The notes: a model not told the origin generated them from the sequence alone. Positions 8,985 to 17,182 are shown, numbered from the stretch's first letter. The stretch is DNA of 64,000 nt from Paenibacillus oryzisoli (GCF_001653565.1 NZ_LYPB01000082.1:19352-83351); one strand, 5' to 3'. Translations and numbers: made by a program.

Positions 8985-9085
8985 GTCGTTTTCTAGGGTT
9001 CCGCGGCGTCTCAACGTCGGCTGGTCCAAGGGAAAACACACAGCAAATATGCTGTGGTCACGGAGGGAGAAAAGCCCGGGAGTCT
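8985..9085 (+). promoter_or_regulatory. Guanidine-I riboswitch (ykkC class)
   Basis: The aptamer shows the class landmarks CTAGGGTTCCG, GGCTGGTCC followed by an A/G-rich turn, an ACACA-to-GTGGTCACGG helix region, and the terminal AAAAGCCCGGGAG. The last block also forms the 5' arm of the following terminator, as expected for an ON switch in which guanidine prevents termination. The downstream gene encodes a guanidinium exporter, the classical target. Confidence 0.93.
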
Positions 9086-9128
9086 ATCGCATTCGTGCGA
9101 TATTCCCGGGCTTTTCTCTGTTTTTTTG
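9070..9128 (+). terminator. Riboswitch expression-platform terminator
   Basis: AAAGCCCGGGA pairs with TCCCGGGCTTT; the interior also contains ATCGCA / TGCGAT. A T-rich tract ending in seven Ts follows. The 5' arm overlaps the conserved 3' end of the guanidine aptamer, giving mutually exclusive folds. Confidence 0.9.
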
Positions 9129-9171
9129 TGACACTGATATCGGTAGATCCCCTCATAAAGGAGTGTTCAGT

Positions 9172-9492
9172 ATGGCATGGTTATTTCTAGCTATTGCAGG
9201 TGTATTTGAGGTCGTATGGGCAATCTCATTAAAATTCTCCAATGGATTCACACGACTTGTCCCATCGATTGTTACGATTCTAGGCATGATCGTTAGCTTC
9301 TATTTCTTAGCTGTAGCAACGAAAACTCTTCCCATTGGAACGGCCTATGCGGCATGGACCGGCATTGGAGCAGTCGGCGCAATTATCATTGGTACGCTAT
9401 TTCTCGATGAACCGATCAGTTTGACTCGGATTTTATTTATGGTTTTAATTCTGGTCGGTGTGCTCGGACTGAAATTCACATCAGGGCACTAA
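9172..9492 (+). CDS. gdx: Guanidinium exporter, small multidrug resistance family
   Basis: A 106-aa four-helix SMR protein of the SugE/Gdx branch that works as a dual-topology dimer exchanging guanidinium for protons. Visible features: the conserved Glu in FEVVWAISLKFSNGF (residue 13), PIGTAYAAWTGIGAVGA and FLDEPIS. The start at 9172 has AAAGGAG eight bases upstream. It is a single gene rather than a paired heterodimer. The guanidine-I riboswitch in its leader supports guanidinium rather than general quaternary amines as substrate. Confidence 0.95.
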   Translation: MAWLFLAIAGVFEVVWAISLKFSNGFTRLVPSIVTILGMIVSFYFLAVATKTLPIGTAYAAWTGIGAVGAIIIGTLFLDEPISLTRILFMVLILVGVLGLKFTSGH

Positions 9493-9514
9493 GCGTTGAG
9501 GAAATAATGTACCG

Positions 9515-9964
9515 CTAAGTACTGCTCATCTGCGTAACAACATTGGCAATCCGGCGTAGGCGTGTCTCTGGTGTCTTCGCGTCCTCGACTTGGCGGACGA
9601 ATTCTTTGCGCTTGGAGAAAGCGAGAGCCTCGAATCGTTGTACGGCGCCCTCCACTTCAGATAACGCTGAGTGTAAGTCGGCTGGGACTTCCACTGTTCG
9701 AGGAACAAGGTCCAAAGCCAGCGTTACCTCAACAGGGTCATCCGCCTTCAAACCGGAAGCTTGTCTATGGGCTTCACTGAGCGGGATAAGGTATTCACCG
9801 CCCATGACCGCGATGGTTGTTCGATATGTGTAACCGTTCAGGGTCACGGATACGCTCGGCTTTTTGCCTCCTGCTAACGTCGTCATAACCTCTTCGGGGA
9901 TGGAAATCCCCGTGGCATTTTTATTATGGGCTTTCATCACCGTCGTATGGAACGTAACACTCAT
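9515..9964 (-). CDS. DUF1905 / YdeI-OmpD-associated family protein
   Basis: A 149-aa cytosolic protein with two parts: an N-terminal DUF1905-like barrel (residues 1-85, with IPEEVMTTLAGGKKPSVSVTLNG and GGEYLIPLSEAHR) and a C-terminal helical YdeI-like segment (about 95-145, FSKRKEFVRQVEDAKTPETR). The family is widespread with no firm biochemical role. The ATG at 9964 follows GGAGG at eight bases. It converges with gdx with only 22 bases between the stops and no visible terminator. Confidence 0.85.
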   Translation of the reverse strand: MSVTFHTTVMKAHNKNATGISIPEEVMTTLAGGKKPSVSVTLNGYTYRTTIAVMGGEYLIPLSEAHRQASGLKADDPVEVTLALDLVPRTVEVPADLHSALSEVEGAVQRFEALAFSKRKEFVRQVEDAKTPETRLRRIANVVTQMSST

Positions 9965-10010
9965 GGGTATGGCCTCCTTTATTTACGTCAAATAGGGTAC
10001 CGATAATCGG

Positions 10011-10904
10011 CTACTTGATTGTATAGCACACATACCAGAAGCTGTCTCCCACAAAGATGCGCAAATGCTGCGACATGGGTCGGAAAATATCACGCAACTC
10101 TTCGTAGCTATAATAATTCTTCAGTATTTCATGCTTGGATCCATCGGCTAATTCGCGTCTTTTGTAGGTGTCTTCGCTATCTTCAAGAGTGATAAGCTCA
10201 CCGCCCCTGCCAGGCACATACACATTATCTGCGATAAACACCTGCGCCCCGCTGCCCAACCGTTCATGGAAACCTTGCAAAAAGCCCTCGATTCGATTCC
10301 GCGGGATATGCGAAAACCAGAAGTTCGCCAGTCCGAAGTCGAATACTCCTTGTATCTGGGAGAGCTCATAGGCATCTCCTTCCTTGAAGGACGCATTCCC
10401 CCTCGGCCATGTCTTCGACTCCGCGATACGCAGCACCTCTGGGCGAATGTCTACGCCAACCAGATTTGTCGCCGTTTCTGCGGCAATGTGCGTCCAGTAG
10501 CCCGTGCCGCAGGCAATTTCCAGCACACGGCGTCCCTCTACCTGCCCCTTCAGAATACCAGACAGAAGCGCCAATTCTTGCTGATACTCCGTATCCTCCC
10601 GGTGATACATCCGCTCATACTCCTCTGCCCGTGCGCCGTAGTAGGCTTGCATGTTCAGCTTCTCTTGATCAAGAAGCGCCTGCTTCTCTTTCACTTCGTG
10701 TAGAATACGATGTCTCGCTGACAGCAGATCCGCAAAAATCGCGCCACCCTGTGCAGCATAGTTAGCAAGCAGCCCCTGCGTTGCCATGACGATCAGCTGA
10801 GTCATCGATAACCCCGTATCATCCGCCATCTGTTCTAACTCAGATTTCACTTTCTCAGGCAAATAAACCGAGAGTCGTTTCGTTTTGTCTTGTTTATCCT
10901 CCAT
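10011..10904 (-). CDS. Ribbon-helix-helix / SAM-methyltransferase fusion
   Basis: A 297-aa protein combining two folds. Residues 7-48 (TKRLSVYLPEKVKSELEQMA followed by GLSMTQLIVMATQG) form a CopG/Arc-like ribbon-helix-helix DNA-binding unit. A helical linker (55-100) leads to a class I methyltransferase domain with VLEIACGTGYW (motif I) and VGVDIRPE (motif II). The ATG at 10904 is chosen because AAAGGAGG precedes it; the longer frame has no such site. The upstream AT-rich stretch could hold its own operator. Target and methyl acceptor are unknown. Confidence 0.85.
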   Translation of the reverse strand: MEDKQDKTKRLSVYLPEKVKSELEQMADDTGLSMTQLIVMATQGLLANYAAQGGAIFADLLSARHRILHEVKEKQALLDQEKLNMQAYYGARAEEYERMYHREDTEYQQELALLSGILKGQVEGRRVLEIACGTGYWTHIAAETATNLVGVDIRPEVLRIAESKTWPRGNASFKEGDAYELSQIQGVFDFGLANFWFSHIPRNRIEGFLQGFHERLGSGAQVFIADNVYVPGRGGELITLEDSEDTYKRRELADGSKHEILKNYYSYEELRDIFRPMSQHLRIFVGDSFWYVCYTIK

Positions 10905-10919
10905 GGTTAGTTCGCCTCC

Positions 10920-10975
10920 TTTAACAGTATTATAACATATAATATATACCATAATAACATTTATTATAATCTAAA
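10920..10975 (-). promoter_or_regulatory. AT-rich promoter/operator region of the RHH-methyltransferase gene
   Basis: On the minus strand a TATAAT -10 box lies 17 bases after a weak TTATTA -35 box. ATTATAA occurs at both ends of the stretch, and the sequence between is nearly pure A/T. Ribbon-helix-helix proteins commonly bind repeated short sites, so self-regulation is possible but not shown. Confidence 0.4.
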
Positions 10976-11066
10976 TATGATGACATCTCGATGATCGCTC
11001 TCTATTCCAGCGCTAGATCAGCACTTGAGTAAGGGTGGTTCCTTAGTAGTATTTTGTGGCTTAGGA

Positions 11067-11180
11067 GGGAGGTTGGTGATGGGCGGGTATTGGCTGGCTG
11101 GGAAGGGAGGTTGGTGATGGGCGGGTATTTGTGACTTGGGAGGTATGAAAGATGGAGCTCGGTAATTGTGACTTGGGAGG
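11067..11180. repeat. G-rich degenerate direct repeats, period about 37-38 bases
   Basis: GGGAGGTTGGTGATGGGCGG recurs at 11067 and 11105 (25 identical bases each). TTGTGACTTGGGAGG recurs at 11129 and 11166. Both pairs are offset by 37-38 bases, indicating a small tandem array rich in GGG runs. Confidence 0.85.
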
Positions 11181-11230
11181 GAGGAGTGGTGTGTAAAAGT
11201 AGCTATATTTGAGGGACTTCCACAATAATA

Positions 11231-11415
11231 GATGGAAAAACTCCAGTTAAATTGCCCTGATTTGGCCCCTTTTGAAGAATAGCTTGAAAATGTACAGTTA
11301 ATTATTTCTATTTCAAGCATTTCAGGCAGATGAGTAAGAAATAACAACATAAAATCCATCTATTTGTAAATTCAGTCCATTTTGATCGTAAATAGCTGTA
11401 GGTTTTCCAGTTAAT
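11231..11415. repeat. Imperfect palindromes of the AACTGTA...TACAGTT family
   Basis: Related motifs include TTGAAAATGTACAGTTAATT (from 11284) and AGCTGTAGGTTTTCCAGTTA (from 11394), with a partial copy near 11231. Similar motifs occur near 18633 and 39071-39255, so this is a dispersed intergenic family. Confidence 0.6.
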
Positions 11416-11479
11416 CATGAGGAGCCGCCTCTTTGCGCGTTAAATTGAGAAATCTTGTAGCCATCAACGTGAAACAGTA

Positions 11480-11676
11480 CCAGCCTACCGATATGACAGC
11501 CACCGTGCGCAGGTGGCGTCCGTGTGGAGCCGTCCTGTACGTGGGTACCCAACAGAAAGCATCGTTAGGGAGGTACCTGCCGCGCAGGCACCTTGCGGGA
11601 AGTCCCCTCACGTTAGGTCGTAATCGGAGAGTTACAGTCGCACGAGTTCCTCCACTCCGACTTCCTACAAGGCCAA
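11480..11676. other. GC-rich hairpin-dense segment of unknown nature
   Basis: Contains the hairpin GCCACC/GGTGGC (11499-11517), the palindrome TGGGTACCCA, a GGTGCCTGC/GCAGGTACC stem that needs a G-U pair on the minus strand (11572-11592), and TCGGAG/CTCCGA arms further on. Base composition differs sharply from the flanks. A 94-residue minus-strand frame spans it but looks unlike a protein. It may be a structured RNA or a decayed repeat. Confidence 0.4.
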
Positions 11677-11718
11677 CAAAAAAGCCGAGCTCCACCCTTT
11701 TAGATGGACACTCGACTC
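11677..11718 (-). terminator. Terminator of the OppBC-like operon
   Basis: On the minus strand AGTCGAG...TCCA pairs with TGGA...CTCGGCT (one G-U pair), followed by six Ts. It begins immediately past the last gene. Confidence 0.85.
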
Positions 11719-11720
11719 TC

Positions 11721-12677
11721 CTACATCAGCTGGCGATCTTCGCCATAGCGGCGCTTGAGCTGATTCAAGAAAAATTGCAGTGAAAGGAATAATAAAGCAA
11801 AGCTTGTGCCCGCACTCAGTATGATCCAAGGGTGTAGACGTATATAACGTGCACCGTAGGCGATCAGTGACAGCCACTCCCCCGAGGTGCTGATGGTGAT
11901 TTGGAAGCCGGCTTCCTCGTCGCCGATCGTCTCTGTTCCACCAAGCACGATATTGAATACGGCTAGCTGCCCCAGTAAGAACAGCACCTGCATGAACTCG
12001 CTTAAGAAAGTGAACATCATTTCATTCCGCATCGAAGGGAAGATATGTCGGTGCGTCCGATGCCAGAACGAACCGCCCATGAGACGGGAGGCTTCTATGA
12101 ACATTTTGCCACTATAAAAGCGTGTCCGATCTGCAATCTGATGAGCCAGCGGGAATATGCCAATCAGAGTGATTAAGACAATGAAGGTGATGCTGAACAG
12201 CAGCTTATTGTGCGGATCTGCTTTAGCTCCAAGATCGAGCCTTAGCCCATAATACATCCCCGCAAGCGGCGGATAGAGGAAAATAAAAGCCGGCACCGCG
12301 GCAACCGCCCATTGTAAGGAACGGAGAAGGCCACGCCCTCTGCTCGTCATCCCGCTCCATAAACCCCAGGGCAAGGCCACGGCAAAACGAAGCAAGGTCA
12401 GACCAAGCGCCGTGCCTAATGTGTATTTTAACCCATTTAATAATAAGCTGAGCATGTCGAATCCACGGTGATCGGTTCCAAGTAAGAAGGTACTATTGGG
12501 TGCGTATGGCGGGATGGCATATCTGGTTTTGCCGTCCTCTTGGTACTGAATCATGTTGATTTTATCCTCTGGCGAGATGCCATGCGGCTTCAACCAGGAC
12601 CCGAACACCATCACCAGCAGGAATAGCGCCAAGATCGCGATGGATATATAAAAAGCGGTAGAAGGACGTTTTCTCAT
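11721..12677 (-). CDS. ABC transporter permease, OppC/DppC type
   Basis: A 318-aa inner-membrane subunit with a first helix near residues 9-28, a long external loop containing FLLGTDHRGFDMLSLLLNG (the characteristic OppC/DppC/NikC stretch), then five more helices. The EAA-type loop reads EASRLMGGSFWHRTHRHIFP. Its ATG at 12677 overlaps the stop of the upstream permease gene by four bases, indicating translational coupling. No ATPase or substrate-binding protein gene lies nearby, so the complex must recruit subunits encoded elsewhere. The substrate (peptide, nickel or metallophore) cannot be told. Confidence 0.88.
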   Translation of the reverse strand: MRKRPSTAFYISIAILALFLLVMVFGSWLKPHGISPEDKINMIQYQEDGKTRYAIPPYAPNSTFLLGTDHRGFDMLSLLLNGLKYTLGTALGLTLLRFAVALPWGLWSGMTSRGRGLLRSLQWAVAAVPAFIFLYPPLAGMYYGLRLDLGAKADPHNKLLFSITFIVLITLIGIFPLAHQIADRTRFYSGKMFIEASRLMGGSFWHRTHRHIFPSMRNEMMFTFLSEFMQVLFLLGQLAVFNIVLGGTETIGDEEAGFQITISTSGEWLSLIAYGARYIRLHPWIILSAGTSFALLFLSLQFFLNQLKRRYGEDRQLM

Positions 12678-13750
12678 GGCCTCGCCGCCTCCTCCGCACG
12701 TACCACGAACCGTTTTCGCAGCAGCGCATACAGGATATGAAAAGCCATGGCTACTACGCCCAGCACCACACAGATAGCGGACATGGAAGTAATCCCCTGA
12801 TAGATCGGAAGAATGATGAAACCACCTAAGCCACCAATGCCACAAATCGCCTCGGCAACGGCCATACTGGCAAGAGCTAATGTCGTTGCTCTTGGCAAAA
12901 TAGCCAACACATCCTCGAGCACATTCCGGAGCACATGCGAGACGAGCACTTCGCGTCGCGTCAGTCCTTTGGCTAGTGCAGTAACAACGTAATCTTGCCC
13001 CAATTCCCGTGCAATCGCGACGCGAAGCGTTCCATAGATCGTCACCGACGGAATCAATGCAATCGTCAGAAAAGGAATAAGGAATGGTGTTCTTTCACCA
13101 ACTTGAACGATTAGCAGCACATAGTGTCCGAGGATCTTCGTTGCGTAAATCGCCGCCAATTGAATGAGCACGATCAAGAAAAAGTCGGGTAATCCAACAA
13201 GCAGCGCATGAATACCATCCAGCACAGCGCCAACACGTCTTGATATGGAAGCCCACAAGGCAACCAGTATACTGAGTAGGATCGCTAGCAGCAAGCCTGG
13301 GATGAAATAGGTGCAGGTTTTGAGCAGCATTGTGGGAATGGCTGTCGTCATCGGCACTTCCTTGCGGGTATAAGGATCCCGGTATTTGCCAAAGTCGCCA
13401 TGCAAGAACCCTTTCAGTTGATCCTGCACGGTGTAGCCATAATAGCGCCACGAGATAATAGGCTTCTCTAGTGGAACGACCGCGGATCGCAGCACACCTT
13501 TGATCGTCATGGCCGTGCCTTGGTACTCCCAGAACTTGCCGTAAGGGACTTCTAATAGTCCACCTTTCTCATTTAAGATCTTGCTGCCGGGCAGCATCTC
13601 ACTTAGCTTCTGCATGCTAATACTGGCATTGACTGTTACTTTGATCTGATCAGGCTGGACGGATAAGAACATCTGCCGAATATTACTCAGCAAAAAGATA
13701 CCGATCAACGTAATCGCGCCCAGCAATAGCCATCGTCCTATTGACTTCAA
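12674..13750 (-). CDS. ABC transporter permease, OppB/DppB type
   Basis: A 358-aa membrane subunit. The first helix (residues 7-22) is followed by a large external region (about 25-135) that is longer than in standard OppB and contains the FLHGDFGKYRD motif usual before helix 2. Helices follow near 145-170, 180-205, 220-240 and 290-350. The coupling loop resembles the EAA motif at TALAKGLTRREVLVSHVLRN. It is the first gene of a two-gene operon whose leader contains a perfect 17-base palindrome. Confidence 0.88.
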   Translation of the reverse strand: MKSIGRWLLLGAITLIGIFLLSNIRQMFLSVQPDQIKVTVNASISMQKLSEMLPGSKILNEKGGLLEVPYGKFWEYQGTAMTIKGVLRSAVVPLEKPIISWRYYGYTVQDQLKGFLHGDFGKYRDPYTRKEVPMTTAIPTMLLKTCTYFIPGLLLAILLSILVALWASISRRVGAVLDGIHALLVGLPDFFLIVLIQLAAIYATKILGHYVLLIVQVGERTPFLIPFLTIALIPSVTIYGTLRVAIARELGQDYVVTALAKGLTRREVLVSHVLRNVLEDVLAILPRATTLALASMAVAEAICGIGGLGGFIILPIYQGITSMSAICVVLGVVAMAFHILYALLRKRFVVRAEEAARP

Positions 13751-13770
13751 ACCGTGCCACCTCTTTTATA

Positions 13771-13787
13771 ATTTACCTTAGGTAAAT
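13771..13787. promoter_or_regulatory. Palindromic operator candidate upstream of OppBC
   Basis: ATTTACC-TTA-GGTAAAT is a perfect inverted repeat with 7-base arms, 21 bases before the first permease start. Such sites are typical repressor targets. The look recalls metal-responsive regulators (MntR/DtxR-like boxes), but this is only a resemblance. Confidence 0.6.
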
Positions 13788-14334
13788 AATCGTTGTATGG
13801 TCCTAGTTTAGCACGAAGGATTTGGGCAGGACTAGTCTATTCTGTTGTAAAAGATTATCTCACCATCCGACCTTTGGGCCAAATCTCTTCCTGGGACGTA
13901 GAATCCAGCGATGTGGAAACTTGCAGCCTAAAAGGCACGCAGGAAACAGGGGAAATAGGCTCTCTCAAAAGTTGAATCATAGACTGCCGAATATATATGG
14001 AGGCTTATTAGCATACAACTTGGTAAATTTTCACGGAAATGATTGATTTCACTGGTAAGCATCACCCTTTACACAGATAGTCACATGCAATTCCAAAATA
14101 GAGGTTTGCCATAACGTTATTTGTCCCACTCTACCGTTCTACTGATAAATAACGTTATGAAATAGTGCTATTCGGACCAAATGAAGCGAAATTCGGCTGT
14201 TTGGGATGAATTACGCTATGTTGTAACGCTATTCTTCGAAGTTCTTCATTTTACGAGGGAATAAGGTGTTTCCATAACGTTTTTTTGGGGGAACGAGCCC
14301 CTGCGCCATGCCATGGGACGAAACCGTTGCAAAC
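13788..14334. other. Gene-free stretch with ATAACGTTAT palindromes
   Basis: No credible gene. ATAACGTTAT occurs at 14111-14120 and inside AAATAACGTTAT at 14147-14158, with a further partial CATAACGTT near 14273. Related fragments (TAACGCTATTC, AATAGTGCTATTC) lie between them, so the segment looks like a mosaic of a dispersed intergenic repeat. Confidence 0.6.
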
Positions 14335-14377
14335 AAAAAAGCCTTCGCCTCCCCAAACAAACAGGGAGGCGAAAGCT
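14335..14377 (-). terminator. Terminator of the ABC exporter gene
   Basis: On the minus strand GCTTTCGCCTCCC pairs with GGGGAGGCGAAGGC across a T/G loop, followed by six Ts. It starts next to the stop codon. Confidence 0.9.
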
Positions 14378-14379
14378 TC

Positions 14380-16095
14380 TTAAGAACTAAACTGCGCCTG
14401 ATGCAGCCTGCTGTAGACACCTCCGACGGCGATGAGTTCCTCATGCGCGCCTTGCTCGGTGATGCCGTCTTCGGTCACAACGACGATGCGGTCCGCGTTC
14501 TTGATCGTCGCGAGTCGATGCGCAATGACGAGCGTCGTGCGGCCCTTCGACAGCTCCGCCAAGGACTGCTGGATCGCCGCTTCGGTCTCGGTATCCAGCG
14601 CCGATGTCGCCTCATCTAAGATGAGAATCGGCGGATTCTTCAAGAACATGCGCGCGATCGCGAGGCGCTGCTTCTGACCGCCGGAGAGCTTGACGCCGCG
14701 CTCTCCGATCACCGTATCCAGTCCCTTCGGCTGGGACTGGATATAACCCTGCAGCTGCGCGCGCTGCGCAGCGTCCCAGATCTCCGCATCCGTCGCGCCT
14801 AGCTTGCCGTACGCAATGTTCTCCCGCATGGTGCCGGAGAACAGGAAAACATCCTGCTGCACGATGCCGATTTGGCGGCGCAGCGACTCTAGCTCGATTT
14901 GACGAACATCGAGCCCATCAATCGTAATGCTGCCTTCGCTAACATCGTAGAAGCGCGGCAGCAAGGAGCAGATGGTCGTTTTGCCTGCGCCAGAAGGACC
15001 TACAAACGCAACCGTCTCCCCTGCACGAATGGAGAGGGTTATGTTGTTCAATACGCGATCCCCTTCCCCGTACCCGAAGGAGACGTTATCAAACTTGATC
15101 TGACCATCCAAGTGGTCTACCTTCCGAGCATTCGGAGTATTATCCACTTCCGGCTCAGTATCAATGACTTCTACATAGCGTTTGAAGCCCGCGATCCCTT
15201 TCGGATAGCTCTCAATGACGTTATTGATTTTCTGAATCGGGCCTAAGAATACGTTCGTTAATAGAACAAAAGCAATGAACTCGCCATAAGTAATCTGCTT
15301 ATCGATAACAAACCACGTTCCACAGATAAGGACGAATACCGTCACGGAGCGCATTAAGATGTAACTTAATGAAATGTTCCACGCCATGATTTTATAGGAA
15401 GCCAACTTCGTCAATCGGAATCGGCCATTGTTCACCTCGAACAATTTCTTCTCATGGGCTTCATTCGCGAACGCTTGTACCACACGAATACCACCGATGT
15501 TATCTTCGACTCGCGCATTAATATCCGCTAGATCGCCCATCATGCGACGGAAAGTTTTGGTCATTTTCTGATTAAAGAATACCGCAATCCACAACAGGAA
15601 TGGTACTATAACAAACGTTAGCAGTGCCAGCTTCACATTAATCTGTAGCATCAACAGAAGTGCGCCAATGAGCGTCATGACTGCAATAAATAAATCCTCT
15701 GGACCATGATGCGCAACCTCGCCAATTTCAAGCAAATCATTCGACATCCGCGACATGAGCTGCCCGGTCTTGTTATTGTCGTAGAACCGGAAGCTCAGCT
15801 TCTGCAGATGGTGGAACATTTTCTTCCGCATATCGGTTTCAATGTTAATCCCCAACATGTGACCCCAATAGGTAACGACAAAGTTCAGCAATGTATTCAG
15901 CGCATAGACAGCCAACAATCCTACGCACGCCCAAATGATCCAGCCCCAATTCCCTGCAGGAAGCAATTTATCGACAACCTGATTGACCGCTAGCGGGAAC
16001 CCTAGTTCCAGTAACCCAGCCACCACCGCACAAGTGAAATCCAAAATAAATAAGTGCTTATAGGGCCGATAGTACGAAAAAAACCTTCTTAACAT
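14380..16095 (-). CDS. ABC exporter, fused permease and ATPase (MsbA/Sav1866 type)
   Basis: A 571-aa half-transporter that should homodimerise. Six membrane helices span residues 15-310. The nucleotide-binding domain (about 335-571) has Walker A GPSGAGKTT, Q-loop QQDVFLFSGT, signature KLSGGQKQ, Walker B ILILDEATSALD and the H-loop AHR, all intact. It most resembles Bacillus YwjA/Sav1866-like proteins. AAAGGTGG precedes the ATG at 16095. It is monocistronic with its own terminator. The substrate (lipid or drug) is unknown. Confidence 0.92.
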   Translation of the reverse strand: MLRRFFSYYRPYKHLFILDFTCAVVAGLLELGFPLAVNQVVDKLLPAGNWGWIIWACVGLLAVYALNTLLNFVVTYWGHMLGINIETDMRKKMFHHLQKLSFRFYDNNKTGQLMSRMSNDLLEIGEVAHHGPEDLFIAVMTLIGALLLMLQINVKLALLTFVIVPFLLWIAVFFNQKMTKTFRRMMGDLADINARVEDNIGGIRVVQAFANEAHEKKLFEVNNGRFRLTKLASYKIMAWNISLSYILMRSVTVFVLICGTWFVIDKQITYGEFIAFVLLTNVFLGPIQKINNVIESYPKGIAGFKRYVEVIDTEPEVDNTPNARKVDHLDGQIKFDNVSFGYGEGDRVLNNITLSIRAGETVAFVGPSGAGKTTICSLLPRFYDVSEGSITIDGLDVRQIELESLRRQIGIVQQDVFLFSGTMRENIAYGKLGATDAEIWDAAQRAQLQGYIQSQPKGLDTVIGERGVKLSGGQKQRLAIARMFLKNPPILILDEATSALDTETEAAIQQSLAELSKGRTTLVIAHRLATIKNADRIVVVTEDGITEQGAHEELIAVGGVYSRLHQAQFSS

Positions 16096-16269
16096 GCGTC
16101 TATTCCACCTTTCCTCTCATTGACAACCAACCTGGCTTCGCTCTTGTACTGGTTGCAACATGCCTATTATACCTGAAATCCTCCACAAATAGGCAGTTGT
16201 CGGAGGACATGTATCCAATATTTTCATATCAATAGGTATATCTGATCCTGGCTGTGGAGGCATGTCATC

Positions 16270-17073
16270 ATGTTCAACAACTCTATGGATACGCGAACTG
16301 CCCTTCGCCTCGCAGCGATGTGCGGTCAAAGCTATACCCAATTGGCACAAGGAACCGAAAGCGTTATTTTACCCGCTGCCTATCGGATCGTGACCCCATT
16401 CACGGCGAATTCCGCTTTTGGAGGGCGTGAGCTATTTGGCTTTATTACAGAATCCGACAGTCAAATTGTGATTGTATTTCGAGGCACATCCACCACATCG
16501 GACTGGATTTCGGATGCCATTGCCAGACAGACCGATTACCCTTATGCCAAAGATGGCGGTCTCGTGCACCAGGGGTTTCTGGATATTTACCAATCCGCTC
16601 GCAAGCAAATTGTAACGGCCATGAGTAAACTATCCCCACAGAAACAACTCTACCTCACAGGTCACAGCCTTGGCGGCTCACTTGCTACCCTATGTGCGGC
16701 AGATTTGGCAACGAACACCAAGTTTAGAGACCCTTCTGTCTACACATTCGGTTCACCCCGAGTCGGCAACACAACATTCGCAGGTCAATTTAATCGCAAA
16801 ACAGGTCCCCACTATCGCGTGTATAATCGCAATGATATGGTGCCTTCACTGCCGCCTCTTGTCTATAAATCACCTCGTACAGGTGACCTCTATCACTATA
16901 TTCATGTTAAAAAAGCCGTTGAGCTCGACTTTCCAACCGGTTCATTCGCTGGTAATCATGCCGTTAGCAGCTATTTCACAGAGCTTGCCAAGCTCGATCC
17001 GAAGTATGCAAAGCTCCTCTGCGCCAAGACACCGGGCTTCTGCCCCGAAATAAACGGCTACTCCGTCCCATAA
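16270..17073 (+). CDS. Class 3 (fungal-type) lipase family protein
   Basis: A 267-aa alpha/beta hydrolase. The nucleophile is Ser133 in GHSLGGS; the acid is Asp189 (YNRNDMVPSLPP) and the base His230 (GNHAVSSYF). The oxyanion stretch VIVFRGTSTTSDWISD is typical of Lipase_3. No signal peptide is seen, so it is probably intracellular or exported by another route. The ATG at 16270 has GGAGG nine bases upstream. The C-terminal tail contains two cysteines (LLCAKTPGFCPE) that could form a disulfide if exported. Confidence 0.9.
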   Translation: MFNNSMDTRTALRLAAMCGQSYTQLAQGTESVILPAAYRIVTPFTANSAFGGRELFGFITESDSQIVIVFRGTSTTSDWISDAIARQTDYPYAKDGGLVHQGFLDIYQSARKQIVTAMSKLSPQKQLYLTGHSLGGSLATLCAADLATNTKFRDPSVYTFGSPRVGNTTFAGQFNRKTGPHYRVYNRNDMVPSLPPLVYKSPRTGDLYHYIHVKKAVELDFPTGSFAGNHAVSSYFTELAKLDPKYAKLLCAKTPGFCPEINGYSVP

Positions 17074-17093
17074 GGACGGGAGCGTTTATCCAG

Positions 17094-17139
17094 AAATATA
17101 AGACACTTTAGAAAGTGAAACTTATAAAGTCTTATATTT
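17094..17139. repeat. Inverted repeat after the lipase gene
   Basis: AAATATAAGAC and GTCTTATATTT form an 11-bp stem around a 24-base loop with a further ACTTT/AAAGT pairing. There is no T run; a separate terminator follows. Confidence 0.65.
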
Positions 17140-17147
17140 GAATTGAA

Positions 17148-17182
17148 AGAGACTACGGGAAGGTCCCCATAGTCTCTTTTTC
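17148..17182 (+). terminator. Intrinsic terminator of the lipase gene
   Basis: AGAGACTA and TAGTCTCT enclose a CGGG/CCCC inner stem and are followed by a run of Ts. Confidence 0.88.

Larger units (their letters stand above)
10905..11720. other. Gene-free stretch of about 0.8 kb
   Basis: It holds, in order: an AT-rich promoter-like region for the RHH/methyltransferase gene, G-rich direct repeats (11067-11180), AACTGTA/TACAGTT-type palindromes (11231-11415), a GC-rich hairpin-dense segment (11480-11676), and the terminator of the OppBC operon. No convincing coding region was found. Confidence 0.7.

Noticed and set aside
11067-11180. CRISPR array
   Set aside because: Only two copies of each block, no regular unique spacers and no cas genes in the window.
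11411-11695. 94-residue minus-strand frame over the hairpin-dense segment
   Set aside because: Arg/Cys-rich composition without motif, no ribosome binding site; hairpins explain the sequence better.
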